A stretch of 45,621 bases of DNA from Paenibacillus soyae (GTDB lineage Bacteria; Bacillota; Bacilli; Paenibacillales; Paenibacillaceae), in NCBI RefSeq assembly GCF_024623455.1, contig NZ_JANIPJ010000035.1, positions 1-45,621 of the forward strand. The letters run 5' to 3'. Below the pieces are notes generated by a model that ran no database searches, was not told the DNA's origin, and saw nothing but the letters and a program-made list of their open reading frames with translations. Made by a program: the position numbers and the translations under genes. Shown here piece by piece: positions 23,133 through 31,112 of this stretch (positions are counted from its first letter, which is position 1; every line of letters begins with the position of its first letter).

Positions 23133-24980
23133 TTACATATCAATAAAAAACCGCTTGTACCAGACCAGGAACACGTATGACGTCCAAATGTAGCGGGCGC
23201 GGTTCTTCTGGCCGTGGTAGTGCTCGTCGAGATAGCCGATCAGCTTGTCCGTGTTGAAGAAAGCCTGCGCGTAATCCGCGGAGAACGTCTCCTTCACGAG
23301 ATTGTAGTAGCGCTCTTCGCGCAGCCAGTGGCGAACCGGAACCGGGAAGCCCAGCTTCGGACGATTCGCCCATTCCTCAGGCAGGTCCTGGAGCGCCGCC
23401 TGACGCAGCGCGTATTTCGTGTCGATCGCGTTGACGCGATGACGGGACGGGATTTTTTTGCCGAGTTCCATCACCTGCTTGTCGAGGAACGGCACGCGAA
23501 GCTCGATGGAATGCGCCATGCTCATCTTGTCCGCCTTCAGCAGGATATCGCCCGGCAGCCACAGATGCAGGTCGAGATATTGCATCTTGGTCACGTCGTC
23601 CGCGCCCTGCACGTTGTCGTACACCTTGCGCGTAATGCTCGCGACGGACGGGCCTTTGCGATAGTCCGGCTTCAGGACGCCAAGCGCGTCCTCGTCGGAG
23701 AAAATAACCGCCTCCCCGATGAACCGTTCCTCGACCTTCTGGCCGCCCTTGATCAAGAACTCCGAAATCCGGTTTTTCGGCAGCTTCTTCGCGATATGGT
23801 GCACCGTGCGCCGGATGCCATAAGGCAGCTTTTCGTAGCTCTCCATCTTCGGAGAATTCTGATACCATGGATAGCCGCCGAAAATTTCGTCCGCTCCTTC
23901 GCCGGAGAGCACGACCGTTACATCCTTGCGGGCAAGCTCCGCCAAGAAATACAGCGGCAGAGACGATAGGTTGGAATGCGGCTCGTCCATGTGGTATTGG
24001 ATCGTCGGGAGCGCGTCGAAGCACTCCTCCGCCGTTACCATTTTGCGTTCGTTCTGGACGTTCAGCTGCTCGGAGAGCTCCTTCGCCAGGTTCGTCTCGT
24101 TGAACATCGCTTCGTAATCGGCGAAGCCGACGGAGAACGACTTGTTCGGGCGAAGCAGCGCCGTAATGTAGCTGGAATCAATGCCGCCGGAGAGGAACGA
24201 GCCGACCTTCACGTCGCTGATTTTGTGCGCCGCTACCGACTCTTGTACCGTCTCTCGAATCTGCTGGGTGTAATGCTCGAGCGTGTTTTCTTCCTCGCGG
24301 AACGCTTTGTCCCAATATTTGCGAATCGTAATCTCGCCGTTCTTGATCACCATGTAATGCGCGGGCGGCAGCTTGTACACGCCCTTGAAGAACGTCTCGT
24401 CCATCGCCGAATACTGGAACGTCAAGTACGGCCGAAGCGCATCCTTGTTCAGCTCCTTCACGAAGGATGGATGCGGCAGGAACGACTTGATCTCCGAGCC
24501 GAACAGGAACGTGCCGTCCGCCGTATGGCGCGTGTAGTAGAGCGGCTTGATGCCGAAGCCGTCGCGCGCAATGAACGTCGTGCCGTCCCGCTTGTCCCAG
24601 ATACAGAACGCGAACATGCCGCGAAGGCGCTGCAGAAGGTCGGTGCCGTAGGCCAGATAGCCGTAAATCAGCACCTCGCTGTCCGAGGACGTCCGGAACG
24701 TGTACCCCTTCTCTCTCAGCTCCTCGCGAAGCTCTTGGAAGTTATAAATTTCGCCGTTGAACACGAGAACAATGTTCCCGTCCTCGCTATACAAGGGCTG
24801 GTTAGCCGCCGTCGACAAGTCGATGATGCTGAGCCTGCGGAAGCCGAGCACGACGCTGTCGTCCTCATGTACGCCGCCGCTGTCGGGACCGCGGTGAATG
24901 ATCGTTTCGAGCATATTTTCAATAACGGAAGGATGATCGATGCTGTTGTTTCCTTTGATATAACCTACAAAACCGCACAT
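23133..24980 (-). CDS. asnB: Glutamine-hydrolysing asparagine synthase family amidotransferase
   Basis: A 615-residue class II amidotransferase. The nucleophile is the Cys after Met (MCGFVGYIKG), with RGPDSGG, NGEIYNF and RDGFGIKPLYY in the glutaminase domain (1-200) and the PP-loop SFLSGGIDSSYITAL in the synthetase domain (from about 245), followed by LSGEGADEIFGGYPWY and KADKMSMAHSIELRVPFLD. It makes amides from Asp or other side-chain carboxylates. Some paralogues (AsnH of enterococci, AsnB1 and LtsA types) amidate peptidoglycan, which fits the neighbours here, but free asparagine synthesis is the safe default. The ATG at 24980 follows AGAGGTGA. Confidence 0.9.
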   Translation of the reverse strand: MCGFVGYIKGNNSIDHPSVIENMLETIIHRGPDSGGVHEDDSVVLGFRRLSIIDLSTAANQPLYSEDGNIVLVFNGEIYNFQELREELREKGYTFRTSSDSEVLIYGYLAYGTDLLQRLRGMFAFCIWDKRDGTTFIARDGFGIKPLYYTRHTADGTFLFGSEIKSFLPHPSFVKELNKDALRPYLTFQYSAMDETFFKGVYKLPPAHYMVIKNGEITIRKYWDKAFREEENTLEHYTQQIRETVQESVAAHKISDVKVGSFLSGGIDSSYITALLRPNKSFSVGFADYEAMFNETNLAKELSEQLNVQNERKMVTAEECFDALPTIQYHMDEPHSNLSSLPLYFLAELARKDVTVVLSGEGADEIFGGYPWYQNSPKMESYEKLPYGIRRTVHHIAKKLPKNRISEFLIKGGQKVEERFIGEAVIFSDEDALGVLKPDYRKGPSVASITRKVYDNVQGADDVTKMQYLDLHLWLPGDILLKADKMSMAHSIELRVPFLDKQVMELGKKIPSRHRVNAIDTKYALRQAALQDLPEEWANRPKLGFPVPVRHWLREERYYNLVKETFSADYAQAFFNTDKLIGYLDEHYHGQKNRARYIWTSYVFLVWYKRFFIDM

Positions 24981-25019
24981 ATGAGTTCACCTCTAAATTC
25001 GTACAATCGCACTCTCTAC

Positions 25020-25050
25020 ATGATACCGTTAACGCGGGGTCATTGTCGAA
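25020..25050 (-). promoter_or_regulatory. Likely asnB promoter with an overlapping Spo0A-type box
   Basis: On the minus strand TCGACA (25044-25049) and TATCAT (25020-25025) are 18 bases apart, leaving a leader of about 33 bases to the asnB ATG. The plus strand reads TGTCGAA at 25044-25050, a perfect Spo0A heptamer over the -35. A single heptamer can arise by chance. Confidence 0.45.
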
Positions 25051-25130
25051 TAATAGAACCCCAAATTTCTATTTTAATGGAAGCGGTACCTGAAGGCATG
25101 AACCAAATGGACGAATTCGGCGGAGGAGTC

Positions 25131-25159
25131 TTGCAGCCCCCAACCCCGCATGTTAAAAT
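25131..25159 (+). promoter_or_regulatory. Promoter of tRNA-Arg
   Basis: TTGCAG (25131-25136) and TAAAAT (25154-25159) are 17 bases apart, placing the start about six bases before the mature tRNA. Confidence 0.65.
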
Positions 25160-25171
25160 GTGTAGTGTTGC

Positions 25172-25248
25172 GCGCCCGTAGCTCAGCAGGATAGAGCGAC
25201 AGTTTCCTAAACTGCAGGTCGTACGTTCGAATCGTATCGGGCGCGCCA
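25172..25248 (+). tRNA. tRNA-Arg (anticodon CCU)
   Basis: A 77-base cloverleaf with encoded CCA. Acceptor GCGCCCG pairs with CGGGCGC, the D arm is GCTC/GAGC, the anticodon loop TTCCTAA gives CCT at 34-36, and the T arm is GTACG-TTCGAAT-CGTAT. It decodes AGG. It stands alone with its own promoter and terminator. Confidence 0.95.
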
Positions 25249-25256
25249 GCTTTCCT

Positions 25257-25282
25257 AAACCTTGTTATGGCAAGGTTTTTTG
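25257..25282 (+). terminator. Terminator of tRNA-Arg
   Basis: AAACCTTG and CAAGGTTT form an eight-base stem with a T-run, nine bases after the CCA end. Confidence 0.88.
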
Positions 25283-25312
25283 TTTTTTAGGGGAGTCTTT
25301 TGGGCAACCGAC

Positions 25313-25342
25313 AAAAAAGCTACCTTGAATGAGGTAGCTTTT
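25313..25342 (-). terminator. Terminator of the TetR / small membrane protein pair
   Basis: AAAAGCTACCT pairs with AGGTAGCTTTT; the T-run lies on the minus strand, right after the stop of the 90-residue membrane protein. Confidence 0.85.
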
Positions 25343-25343
25343 C

Positions 25344-25616
25344 TTATGTTGATAATAGGATTAGCAGTAACCCGGCTATGCTGAATAGCAGGAGAGCCGT
25401 AAAAAGCATTTGCAACAAGTAACGAGCGCTTGTCGTGCTGAAGTGCTGGATACAATAAACGACAGCATATATTCCCACTGTCGTAAGGCACGCAGCGATA
25501 AGAATAAAGAAAGTCCGAACAACATCCTCAAATAACAGAGAAACGCCAAAAAAGATAACTGCGCTAAGAGCGCCCGTCAGAAAGGATAGGAGTACTTCTT
25601 TTTTTGAGATATTCAT
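25344..25616 (-). CDS. Small three-helix membrane protein
   Basis: A 90-residue protein that I do not recognise. Three hydrophobic segments are visible (about 8-25, 32-55 and 67-88) with few charges between them, and a CLTTVGIYAVVYCIQHFS segment with two cysteines. The ATG at 25616 follows GAGGGGTG, and that ribosome site overlaps the end of the tetR-type gene upstream, so the two are cotranscribed. A regulator-linked membrane protein role is the only inference offered. Confidence 0.68.
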   Translation of the reverse strand: MNISKKEVLLSFLTGALSAVIFFGVSLLFEDVVRTFFILIAACLTTVGIYAVVYCIQHFSTTSARYLLQMLFTALLLFSIAGLLLILLST

Positions 25617-25620
25617 GATT

Positions 25621-26217
25621 TCACCCCTCGCCTGCCATCCGGTCCAAATGATAAACAATCACCTGTCGAATATCCTCCGGCGACATCGTTTGCTTACGCG
25701 TTACGCCGTGCACGACAAGCCCGTCCACCAGCGCATGAAGACGCATCGCCTCCAGATGGGGGTCGGTCTCCGGTCTCGCCATGCCAATCTGAATAAGCGA
25801 ATCCACGATTCGCCTGAAGCCCGCGTACAAAGTATCATGCACTTCTTCGCTGAGCTCCCTCAGCTTCGGATGCGCAAGCGCGCTCCCGACGAAAGCAAGC
25901 CACACCTCGCATTCCGCGAGGCGCTCTTCGTCAAGGGGGACCAACTCGCCGATAATCGCTTCGATATCCTGACGAGGGTTCCCGCTATATGTCATATTCT
26001 GAATCCGCTTATTAACTCGCTCCGAAACCAGCCGCATCGAAAATTCCAGCAGCTCCGACTGCGTCGTGAAGTAATGCCGCAGCGAGCCGAGCGACATCCC
26101 GGCCTCGTCCGCGACGCTGCGCACGGATGCTCCCTCCACCCCATCCCGGCGTATGACGCGCCAAGCCGCTTCCGCCAGCTGTTCCCTGCGTTGATCATGA
26201 TCTACGATTTTAGGCAT
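25621..26217 (-). CDS. TetR/AcrR-family transcriptional regulator
   Basis: A 198-residue one-component repressor. The N-terminal helix-turn-helix (REQLAEAAWRVIRRDGVEGASVRSVADEAGMSLGSLRHYFTTQ, residues about 10-52) is typical, and the C-terminal ligand domain resembles the BetI/PksA-like group, with LVPLDEERLAECEVWLAF. The ligand is unknown. It diverges from a membrane-protein gene at 26319, and the 101-base gap holds two similar operator-like 13-mers, suggesting control of itself and that gene. Confidence 0.9.
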   Translation of the reverse strand: MPKIVDHDQRREQLAEAAWRVIRRDGVEGASVRSVADEAGMSLGSLRHYFTTQSELLEFSMRLVSERVNKRIQNMTYSGNPRQDIEAIIGELVPLDEERLAECEVWLAFVGSALAHPKLRELSEEVHDTLYAGFRRIVDSLIQIGMARPETDPHLEAMRLHALVDGLVVHGVTRKQTMSPEDIRQVIVYHLDRMAGEG

Positions 26218-26246
26218 GGTTTTATTTTAACATGAATTGCTTTTTT

Positions 26247-26295
26247 AATACAATTGTGCGAAAATGAGTTTATCATTTAAGTAATACAACTGTAC
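26247..26295. promoter_or_regulatory. Probable TetR operators
   Basis: AATACAATTGTGC (26247-26259) and AATACAACTGTAC (26283-26295) match in 11 of 13 bases, are 36 bases apart, and have partial dyad symmetry (ACAATTGT; GTACAGTTGTA on the other strand). They lie in the divergent promoter gap. Confidence 0.5.
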
Positions 26296-26318
26296 TAAAA
26301 AGGGAGTGGCCTCATTCT

Positions 26319-26855
26319 ATGATTACGGCTTTCATCATCGGCTGCGAAATCGGATTCTGGGTGCTCGTGCTCGCGGGTCTCGCTAGCCGCTACTTGCTCC
26401 GCTTGAAGACGCTGGGCGCAATTCTTCTCCTTCTGACCCCGGTCGTCGACTTGGTGCTCATCATCGCGACGGTCATCGATCTACGCGGCGGCGCCGTCGC
26501 CACGACCATTCACGGGATTTCAGCGATCTATATCGGGGTATCCATCGCATATGGGCACAAGATGATCGCGTGGGCGGACGTACGCTTCGCACACCGGTTC
26601 GCGGGCGGTCCCGCTCCGGAACCGAGGCCGAAGCACGGCCCTGAGCATGCGCGCTATGAGCGCCGGATGTGGTTCCACCATCTGCTGGCTTGGATCATTG
26701 GCGGACTCGTGCTGCTCGGCATGATTTGGTATGTAGACGATGTTTCACGGACCGAGAGCCTGCAAGGCATTCTGCGAATATGGTCAATCGCGATTACAGT
26801 CGACTTCTTGTACAGCTTCAGCTTCAGCATTTGGCCGAAAAAAGCCAAGGCCTAA
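26319..26855 (+). CDS. Multi-pass membrane protein (YmcC-like)
   Basis: A 178-residue membrane protein with about five hydrophobic segments (4-25, 33-52, 60-80, 120-140, 150-170) and a hydrophilic Pro/Arg/His loop between the third and fourth. GCEIGFWVLVLAGLASRY, TPVVDLVLIIATVIDLRGGAVAT and HGISAIYIGVSIAYG resemble, from memory, the uncharacterised B. subtilis YmcC. No enzymatic motif is seen. It diverges from the TetR gene and is its probable target, by analogy with TetR-linked transport or membrane genes. Confidence 0.75.
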   Translation: MITAFIIGCEIGFWVLVLAGLASRYLLRLKTLGAILLLLTPVVDLVLIIATVIDLRGGAVATTIHGISAIYIGVSIAYGHKMIAWADVRFAHRFAGGPAPEPRPKHGPEHARYERRMWFHHLLAWIIGGLVLLGMIWYVDDVSRTESLQGILRIWSIAITVDFLYSFSFSIWPKKAKA

Positions 26856-26896
26856 CCTTTCCTTCCTGCTGCCTCTCTATCCTCACAAAAGCCCTG

Positions 26897-26926
26897 GAAC
26901 CGCGCCGTCACGCGGTTCTTTTTTTT
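26897..26926 (+). terminator. Terminator after the YmcC-like gene
   Basis: GAACCGCG and CGCGGTTC form an eight-base stem followed by eight or more T residues. Confidence 0.9.
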
Positions 26927-27029
26927 CTATCCGCTTCTGTTTCCACTCATTCGACAATATACATATGGGGCGTCGGGATCACGCGATGCCCGCGTTCCAC
27001 AAAGAGATGATAAGGAGTGTGCGAGATCC

Positions 27030-28328
27030 GTGTTTGTTAGGTATCCAAGCAAGGCATCTGTCTGGAAGACGGCACTTATCTTGTTGCTGGCCGTAGCCAT
27101 GACCGCGCTGGCTTCGCCGAGAGCGGCAAAAGCGGCGGAGGCACCGCCGATTAAGGTATTTCTAAATGATTCGCAGCTGCAATTCGCCGTAGATCCGATG
27201 CTCCAAGACGGGACAACGCAGGTCCCCTTCCGTGTGCTGTTCGAAGCCATGGGCCTCAAGGTCGGGTGGAATGCAGAGAAGAGGCTTGTGACGGGGACGA
27301 AGGACGACTTGAGCATTGAGCTGACGATCGGCAGCAAAGAAGCGTACGTGAACGGCAAGAAGCTCCCGCTTCTCCAGCCTCCCCGGATCGTATCGGGCCA
27401 TACGCTCGTGCCGCTTCGCTTCGTCGGCGAATCCACTGGGGCCATCGTAGTCTGGGATAACAAGCTTAGAGAGATCACGATCATTACGGAAGAGTTTGCC
27501 GAGTCGCTTGGCGTGACCATGGAGGAAATGAGACAGCTGGCGTCGGAGTGGGAGGCGCAGAATAATTCGAGCGGGACACATCCCGACCCTAATCCGGCCG
27601 TTCCGTTGAATCCGTCCCCTTCGATACCAGCGGGGGAAGTGCCGGATAAACCCAAGGGCGACGGCACATACAAGCCGGCGACTGGCGAACCTATTACCCT
27701 CTCAAGCTTGCAAGGGATGTATTACGGCTTCAGCGACGACTTCGGTGGCTATGAATGCGGCGGCATCTGCTGGCATTACTATACCTTCCTGCCGGGCGGG
27801 AAGGTTCTGGTCGGCGAACCGCCGGAGGGCGGTCCCGAAACAATAGATTGCAAGAGGGACGGCTGCTTGTCTTATACGATCAGCAACGGCAGCTTGACGC
27901 TTAGCAGCGGCGAGAAGCTAAGCATCAAGCTGGAGAAAGGCGAGCTTGTCATTGACGACGTGTTGCTGACGGCCGTGCAGCCGGCTGCGGACGATCTCCG
28001 TCTGGATAACACGTTCCAGAACATTACCTACTGGGGCTTTGTCGGCATTACGGGCTTCTCTTCATCTTCAACGGAGTACATCACGTTTTACCCGAACGGC
28101 GCGTTCGAGACCGACAGCACCACCCTCGGAAGCTTCGATGCCGGTTCTTCGGTTACGAATAGCGTGTCTACGGACGGCAGCACGGGCACTTATCGCATTC
28201 GGGGTAATTCGATCACATTCGCTTATAATGACGGGCGGACGGTGCATAAGCTGTTTTTTGTTCAAGACGCGCCGGACAACTTGGACGTTCAGATCGGCGG
28301 GCTTAATTTTTATGTAGATACCGATTAG
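27030..28328 (+). CDS. Secreted protein with copper amine oxidase N-terminal-like domain
   Basis: A 432-residue exported protein. The signal peptide runs to about residue 35 (ASPRAAKAAEA). Residues about 40-150 form the stalk-like copper amine oxidase N-terminal domain common in Paenibacillus surface proteins: IKVFLNDSQLQF, GTTQVPFRVLFEAMGLKVGW, YVNGKKLPL, HTLVPLRFVGESTGAIVVWD. A Pro-rich linker (180-215) leads to a beta-rich C-terminal part (225-432) with lipocalin-like spacing that I cannot assign; GGYECGGICW and CKRDGC supply four cysteines that may form disulfides. It has no catalytic amine oxidase domain. GTG at 27030 follows AAGGAG with a 12-base gap. Confidence 0.8.
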   Translation: MFVRYPSKASVWKTALILLLAVAMTALASPRAAKAAEAPPIKVFLNDSQLQFAVDPMLQDGTTQVPFRVLFEAMGLKVGWNAEKRLVTGTKDDLSIELTIGSKEAYVNGKKLPLLQPPRIVSGHTLVPLRFVGESTGAIVVWDNKLREITIITEEFAESLGVTMEEMRQLASEWEAQNNSSGTHPDPNPAVPLNPSPSIPAGEVPDKPKGDGTYKPATGEPITLSSLQGMYYGFSDDFGGYECGGICWHYYTFLPGGKVLVGEPPEGGPETIDCKRDGCLSYTISNGSLTLSSGEKLSIKLEKGELVIDDVLLTAVQPAADDLRLDNTFQNITYWGFVGITGFSSSSTEYITFYPNGAFETDSTTLGSFDAGSSVTNSVSTDGSTGTYRIRGNSITFAYNDGRTVHKLFFVQDAPDNLDVQIGGLNFYVDTD

Positions 28329-28339
28329 TCACCGTTTAG

Positions 28340-28385
28340 CAACAAGCCGGCGCTGCTCGCGGAGCAAGCGAACGCCGGCTTGTTG
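28340..28385. terminator. Strong hairpin between convergent genes
   Basis: CAACAAGCCGGCG pairs perfectly with CGCCGGCTTGTTG, with an inner GCTC/GAGC stem in the loop. It lies four bases from the next stop codon. There is no T-run on either strand, so termination strength is uncertain. Confidence 0.5.
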
Positions 28386-28389
28386 TCGC

Positions 28390-28782
28390 TTAGGGCAGAG
28401 TTGTAACATCCGTAGCCACCCACTGCCCTTTCCGCCATTTGACACCGAGCTCCACTTCCTCAAGGAAGCCCAACCGGTCACCGTCATAACGATTCTCTAC
28501 CGTAACCTTAGCGACAAAAAAGAGATGAAGCGGAAATCCCTTAATGCCGTATTGATGGCGATCCTGTTCATAGCTGTCCTCGTAGCCGGTCATTCTTCTC
28601 ATAGGCGGGTAAAGCTCGTTGTACACCTCTTTGGTCATATTGGCCTGAATCATGGAGGGCGGCATCATGGCTGTTCTGACGATTTCCTTGGCCTGATCAG
28701 AGATACGAAGGCCCACTATAATATAAGCCGCTGCAAAAAGGAGCGCCGCCGCGAGCAACACTGACGTTTTCTTCTTGTTCAC
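28390..28782 (-). CDS. Small membrane-anchored or secreted protein
   Basis: A 130-residue protein that I do not recognise. NKKKTSVLLAAALLFAAAYIIVGL (2-25) is a signal anchor, followed by an extracytoplasmic domain with TAMMPPSMIQANMTKEVYNELYPP, VTVENRYDGDRLGFLEEVELGVKWRKGQWVATDVTTLP. The C-terminal beta-like part resembles short DUF-type secreted domains but no family is certain. GTG at 28782 sits directly behind AGGAGGAG, the best ribosome site in the frame. It converges on the copper-amine-oxidase-like gene. Confidence 0.72.
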   Translation of the reverse strand: MNKKKTSVLLAAALLFAAAYIIVGLRISDQAKEIVRTAMMPPSMIQANMTKEVYNELYPPMRRMTGYEDSYEQDRHQYGIKGFPLHLFFVAKVTVENRYDGDRLGFLEEVELGVKWRKGQWVATDVTTLP

Positions 28783-28899
28783 CCTACTCCTCCTTGCGTG
28801 TCTATACACATTTGTGGTTCGATGGTATATTTGAAGGAATTGCGTTAATTATCCAATCCGTGGAAGCTCACAATTTACAAAACGTCATGGACATGGAAG

Positions 28900-29454
28900 A
28901 TGTTGCAAACTGCGAATTACAAAAAGGATGTGCTGACACTGGAGGCTTCATTACAGGAAGAGAAAAAGTACGATACCCTGCCCTTAGGCGTTTCCGGATT
29001 TGGCGGGTGGCTGATTTTGGTGCAGATCGGATTGTACATCACCCTAATCGGCGGATTTATTTCGATCTTTACAACCTTCATCCCCTCCTTCCAGCCCGAG
29101 GTATGGGAGGTTTTCGCCACTCCGGGCTCGGAATGGTATCACCCTTTATGGGGACCGCTGCTTATCTTTGAAACCGCATACGGCTTACTCACTCTGCTTG
29201 CCGTCATCATCCTTTTCACGTGCTTCTATATGAGAAAATCGTTTGTCCCGCGCTTCTTCATTATTCTCTACGCAGGCAACCTGCTCCTGACGGTCGTGGA
29301 TTCGGTGCTGATGCAGATCATTGACAGGGAGACAGGCGTGCTTGGCGGCGACACCGGCATTTATACCGATATTGTCCGCTCCGCCATTACATGCGCGATC
29401 TGGATTCCCTACTTCTTGAAGTCGGAGCGCGTAGCCAATACGTTCATTCGGTAG
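28900..29454 (+). CDS. DUF2569-type membrane protein
   Basis: About 184 residues with four membrane segments (about 34-58, 84-108, 116-140, 152-172). GVSGFGGWLILVQIGLYITLIGGF and the end RSAITCAIWIPYFLKSERVANTFIR are typical of DUF2569 proteins, which have no known function. The start is uncertain: ATG 28900 has GGAAG too close, and a GTG around residue 11 follows AAAAAGGA. Residues before 25 are poorly conserved by nature. Confidence 0.78.
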   Translation: MLQTANYKKDVLTLEASLQEEKKYDTLPLGVSGFGGWLILVQIGLYITLIGGFISIFTTFIPSFQPEVWEVFATPGSEWYHPLWGPLLIFETAYGLLTLLAVIILFTCFYMRKSFVPRFFIILYAGNLLLTVVDSVLMQIIDRETGVLGGDTGIYTDIVRSAITCAIWIPYFLKSERVANTFIR

Positions 29455-29644
29455 TAAAATGCTATCTATCGCAAATTGAGAGTTTTCTGCTACTATATGG
29501 ATGGGCCCCGCGGCTTTCAACATTCAGCGTCTTTTGACAACTTTCTCTTAAGACGCGCGGTACTACATCGAGGCTCCTGCCGCATATAATGCCACAGCGC
29601 AATATATTACGCGATGGACGGCCCGTCGCAGAGGAGGAAACAAC

Positions 29645-30004
29645 TTGAATCAACCCTTCTACCCCGTTTCCAATGAAGAACGGACATACGGCATGCTGTG
29701 CCACATCCTTGCCTTCAGCGGATTCATTGTTCCATTCGGTACGATTATCGGCCCGCTGATCATGTGGCTTATTAAGAAGGACCAATCGGCCTTCATCAAC
29801 GATCAAGGGAAGGAAGCGGTCAACTTCCAGATCAGCTGCGCGATCTACGCCATTGTAGGGGCTGTTCTGTGCCTGATCGTCATCGGCGTCTTTCTTCTCA
29901 TTGCACTCGGCATCTTCTGGATCATCTTCGTCATTATCGGGTCCGTCAAGGCCAACGAAGGAAAGCTGTACCGCTACCCGATGACCCTTCGTTTTATAAA
30001 ATAG
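29645..30004 (+). CDS. DUF4870 (Tic20-like) membrane protein
   Basis: A 119-residue membrane protein. NEERTYGMLCHILAFSGFIVPFGTIIGPLIMWLIKKDQSAFINDQGKEAVNFQ gives a helical hairpin ending in the family's D-x-GKEAxNFQ motif, and two more helices follow (66-86, 90-108). The family is uncharacterised. TTG at 29645 sits behind GAGGAGG. Nothing recognisable lies in the 29455-29630 gap before it. A terminator follows. Confidence 0.88.
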   Translation: MNQPFYPVSNEERTYGMLCHILAFSGFIVPFGTIIGPLIMWLIKKDQSAFINDQGKEAVNFQISCAIYAIVGAVLCLIVIGVFLLIALGIFWIIFVIIGSVKANEGKLYRYPMTLRFIK

Positions 30005-30026
30005 ACTTTGCGCGCGCCGCAAAACC

Positions 30027-30066
30027 AAACCCGGGGTATCCTTCTACAAAGGACACCCCGGGTTTT
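30027..30066. terminator. Terminator between DUF4870 and RpiR genes
   Basis: AAACCCGGGGT-A-TCC and GGA-C-ACCCCGGGTTT form a long stem with one mismatch; A- and T-rich flanks allow use in both directions. Confidence 0.82.
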
Positions 30067-30079
30067 GTCGTTTGCGCTT

Positions 30080-30925
30080 CTATTTGGGCAGTTGGGCCGA
30101 GTATCGCTTGCGCAGCGCGTTCAGACGGTCCAGCTTCTCCATCGCTTGACCGTCTCTTCTCTTCGTAACCCCGACCGCCAAAGCCTCCGCCACGGCAATG
30201 GGCGCCGTCATGGAATGAAAGCCGTCCATCTCTCCCCGATCGATCTGCAGGCAATAATCGCATTCCTGAATCATATCGGAAACAAGCAAATCCGTAATCA
30301 GCACGGATCGGCAGCCCGCTTCCTTGGCATGCGCCAGCAGCACGGTCAGCTCCGGGGTTCGCTTCACGAATCCGAACAAGAGCAAGACGTCCCCTTCCCC
30401 CGCATGCATCAGGGTCTCGAGCAGCTCGCTTCCGCTCGCCGCCATTCGGACGGCGTCAACGCCGATTCGGTTCAGACGGAACGAGAGCAGCTCGGCCGCG
30501 CATCCGGCGGCGCCTCCCCCGAACAGATAGAGCTTGCGCGCTTCATGGACGGCCTCGACGGCAAGCCGGAATTGCTCCCGGTCCAAGCGTTTCCCCGATT
30601 CCGTGACATTGGATGCCGCGATGTCAGCGATCTCGGTGATGATATCCGCTTCCGCATGATCGACTTTGCGGAGAATTTGCTTCATTTTTTTCGCCGGGGT
30701 TGCCTGTCCGTTCTGAAGCAAATGAAGCTTAAAGGCCTTCAGATTCGCGTAGCCCACGGCGCGCCAGAATCGGGATACCGTCGCCGTGCTGACCCCGGCT
30801 TGCCGTGCGATATCCTCATCCGTGCAGTACGGAATGTGCGGCAAAGCGCCCATAATATAGTTCGCTATCGCCTGCTGGCTCTTGGACAGGGAGGAGAGCT
30901 CCGTTCCCCATTTAATCTCCGTCAT
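30080..30925 (-). CDS. MurR/RpiR-family transcriptional regulator
   Basis: A 281-residue regulator with an N-terminal helix-turn-helix (about 5-75; SKSQQAIANYIMGALPHIPYCTDEDIARQAGVSTATVSRFWRAVGY) and a C-terminal SIS domain (about 120-265; KLYLFGGGAAGCAAELLSFRLNRIG, MAASGS, GDVLLLFGFVKRTPELTVLLAHAKEAG). SIS regulators sense phosphosugars. ATG at 30925 is chosen because GAGGTG lies nine bases upstream. It diverges from the ECF transporter operon and is the likely regulator of it. Confidence 0.9.
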   Translation of the reverse strand: MTEIKWGTELSSLSKSQQAIANYIMGALPHIPYCTDEDIARQAGVSTATVSRFWRAVGYANLKAFKLHLLQNGQATPAKKMKQILRKVDHAEADIITEIADIAASNVTESGKRLDREQFRLAVEAVHEARKLYLFGGGAAGCAAELLSFRLNRIGVDAVRMAASGSELLETLMHAGEGDVLLLFGFVKRTPELTVLLAHAKEAGCRSVLITDLLVSDMIQECDYCLQIDRGEMDGFHSMTAPIAVAEALAVGVTKRRDGQAMEKLDRLNALRKRYSAQLPK

Positions 30926-30980
30926 ACTACGAATCACCTCGAAAGTCTTCTCTTCGCCCGAGTATAGCACAGGATGAAAA

Positions 30981-31030
30981 CTTGTGAAATATTTTTTGCA
31001 TATAATACATAATGAAATTTTATTTACAAT
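30981..31030 (+). promoter_or_regulatory. Candidate ECF operon promoter and RpiR site
   Basis: The gap contains TATAAT (31001-31006) and AT-rich near-palindromes GTGAAATATTTTTT (about 30984-30997) and TGAAATTTTATTTA (about 31013-31026). RpiR proteins often bind TGAAAT-type dyads. No good -35 is seen, so this is tentative. Confidence 0.35.
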
Positions 31031-31112
31031 ATACTTAAATCGCGTTGACGATACGAAAACATACCTTCTTTACTATTGGAAACGAAAAGACCAATTGAAG
31101 GAGGATTTGATC

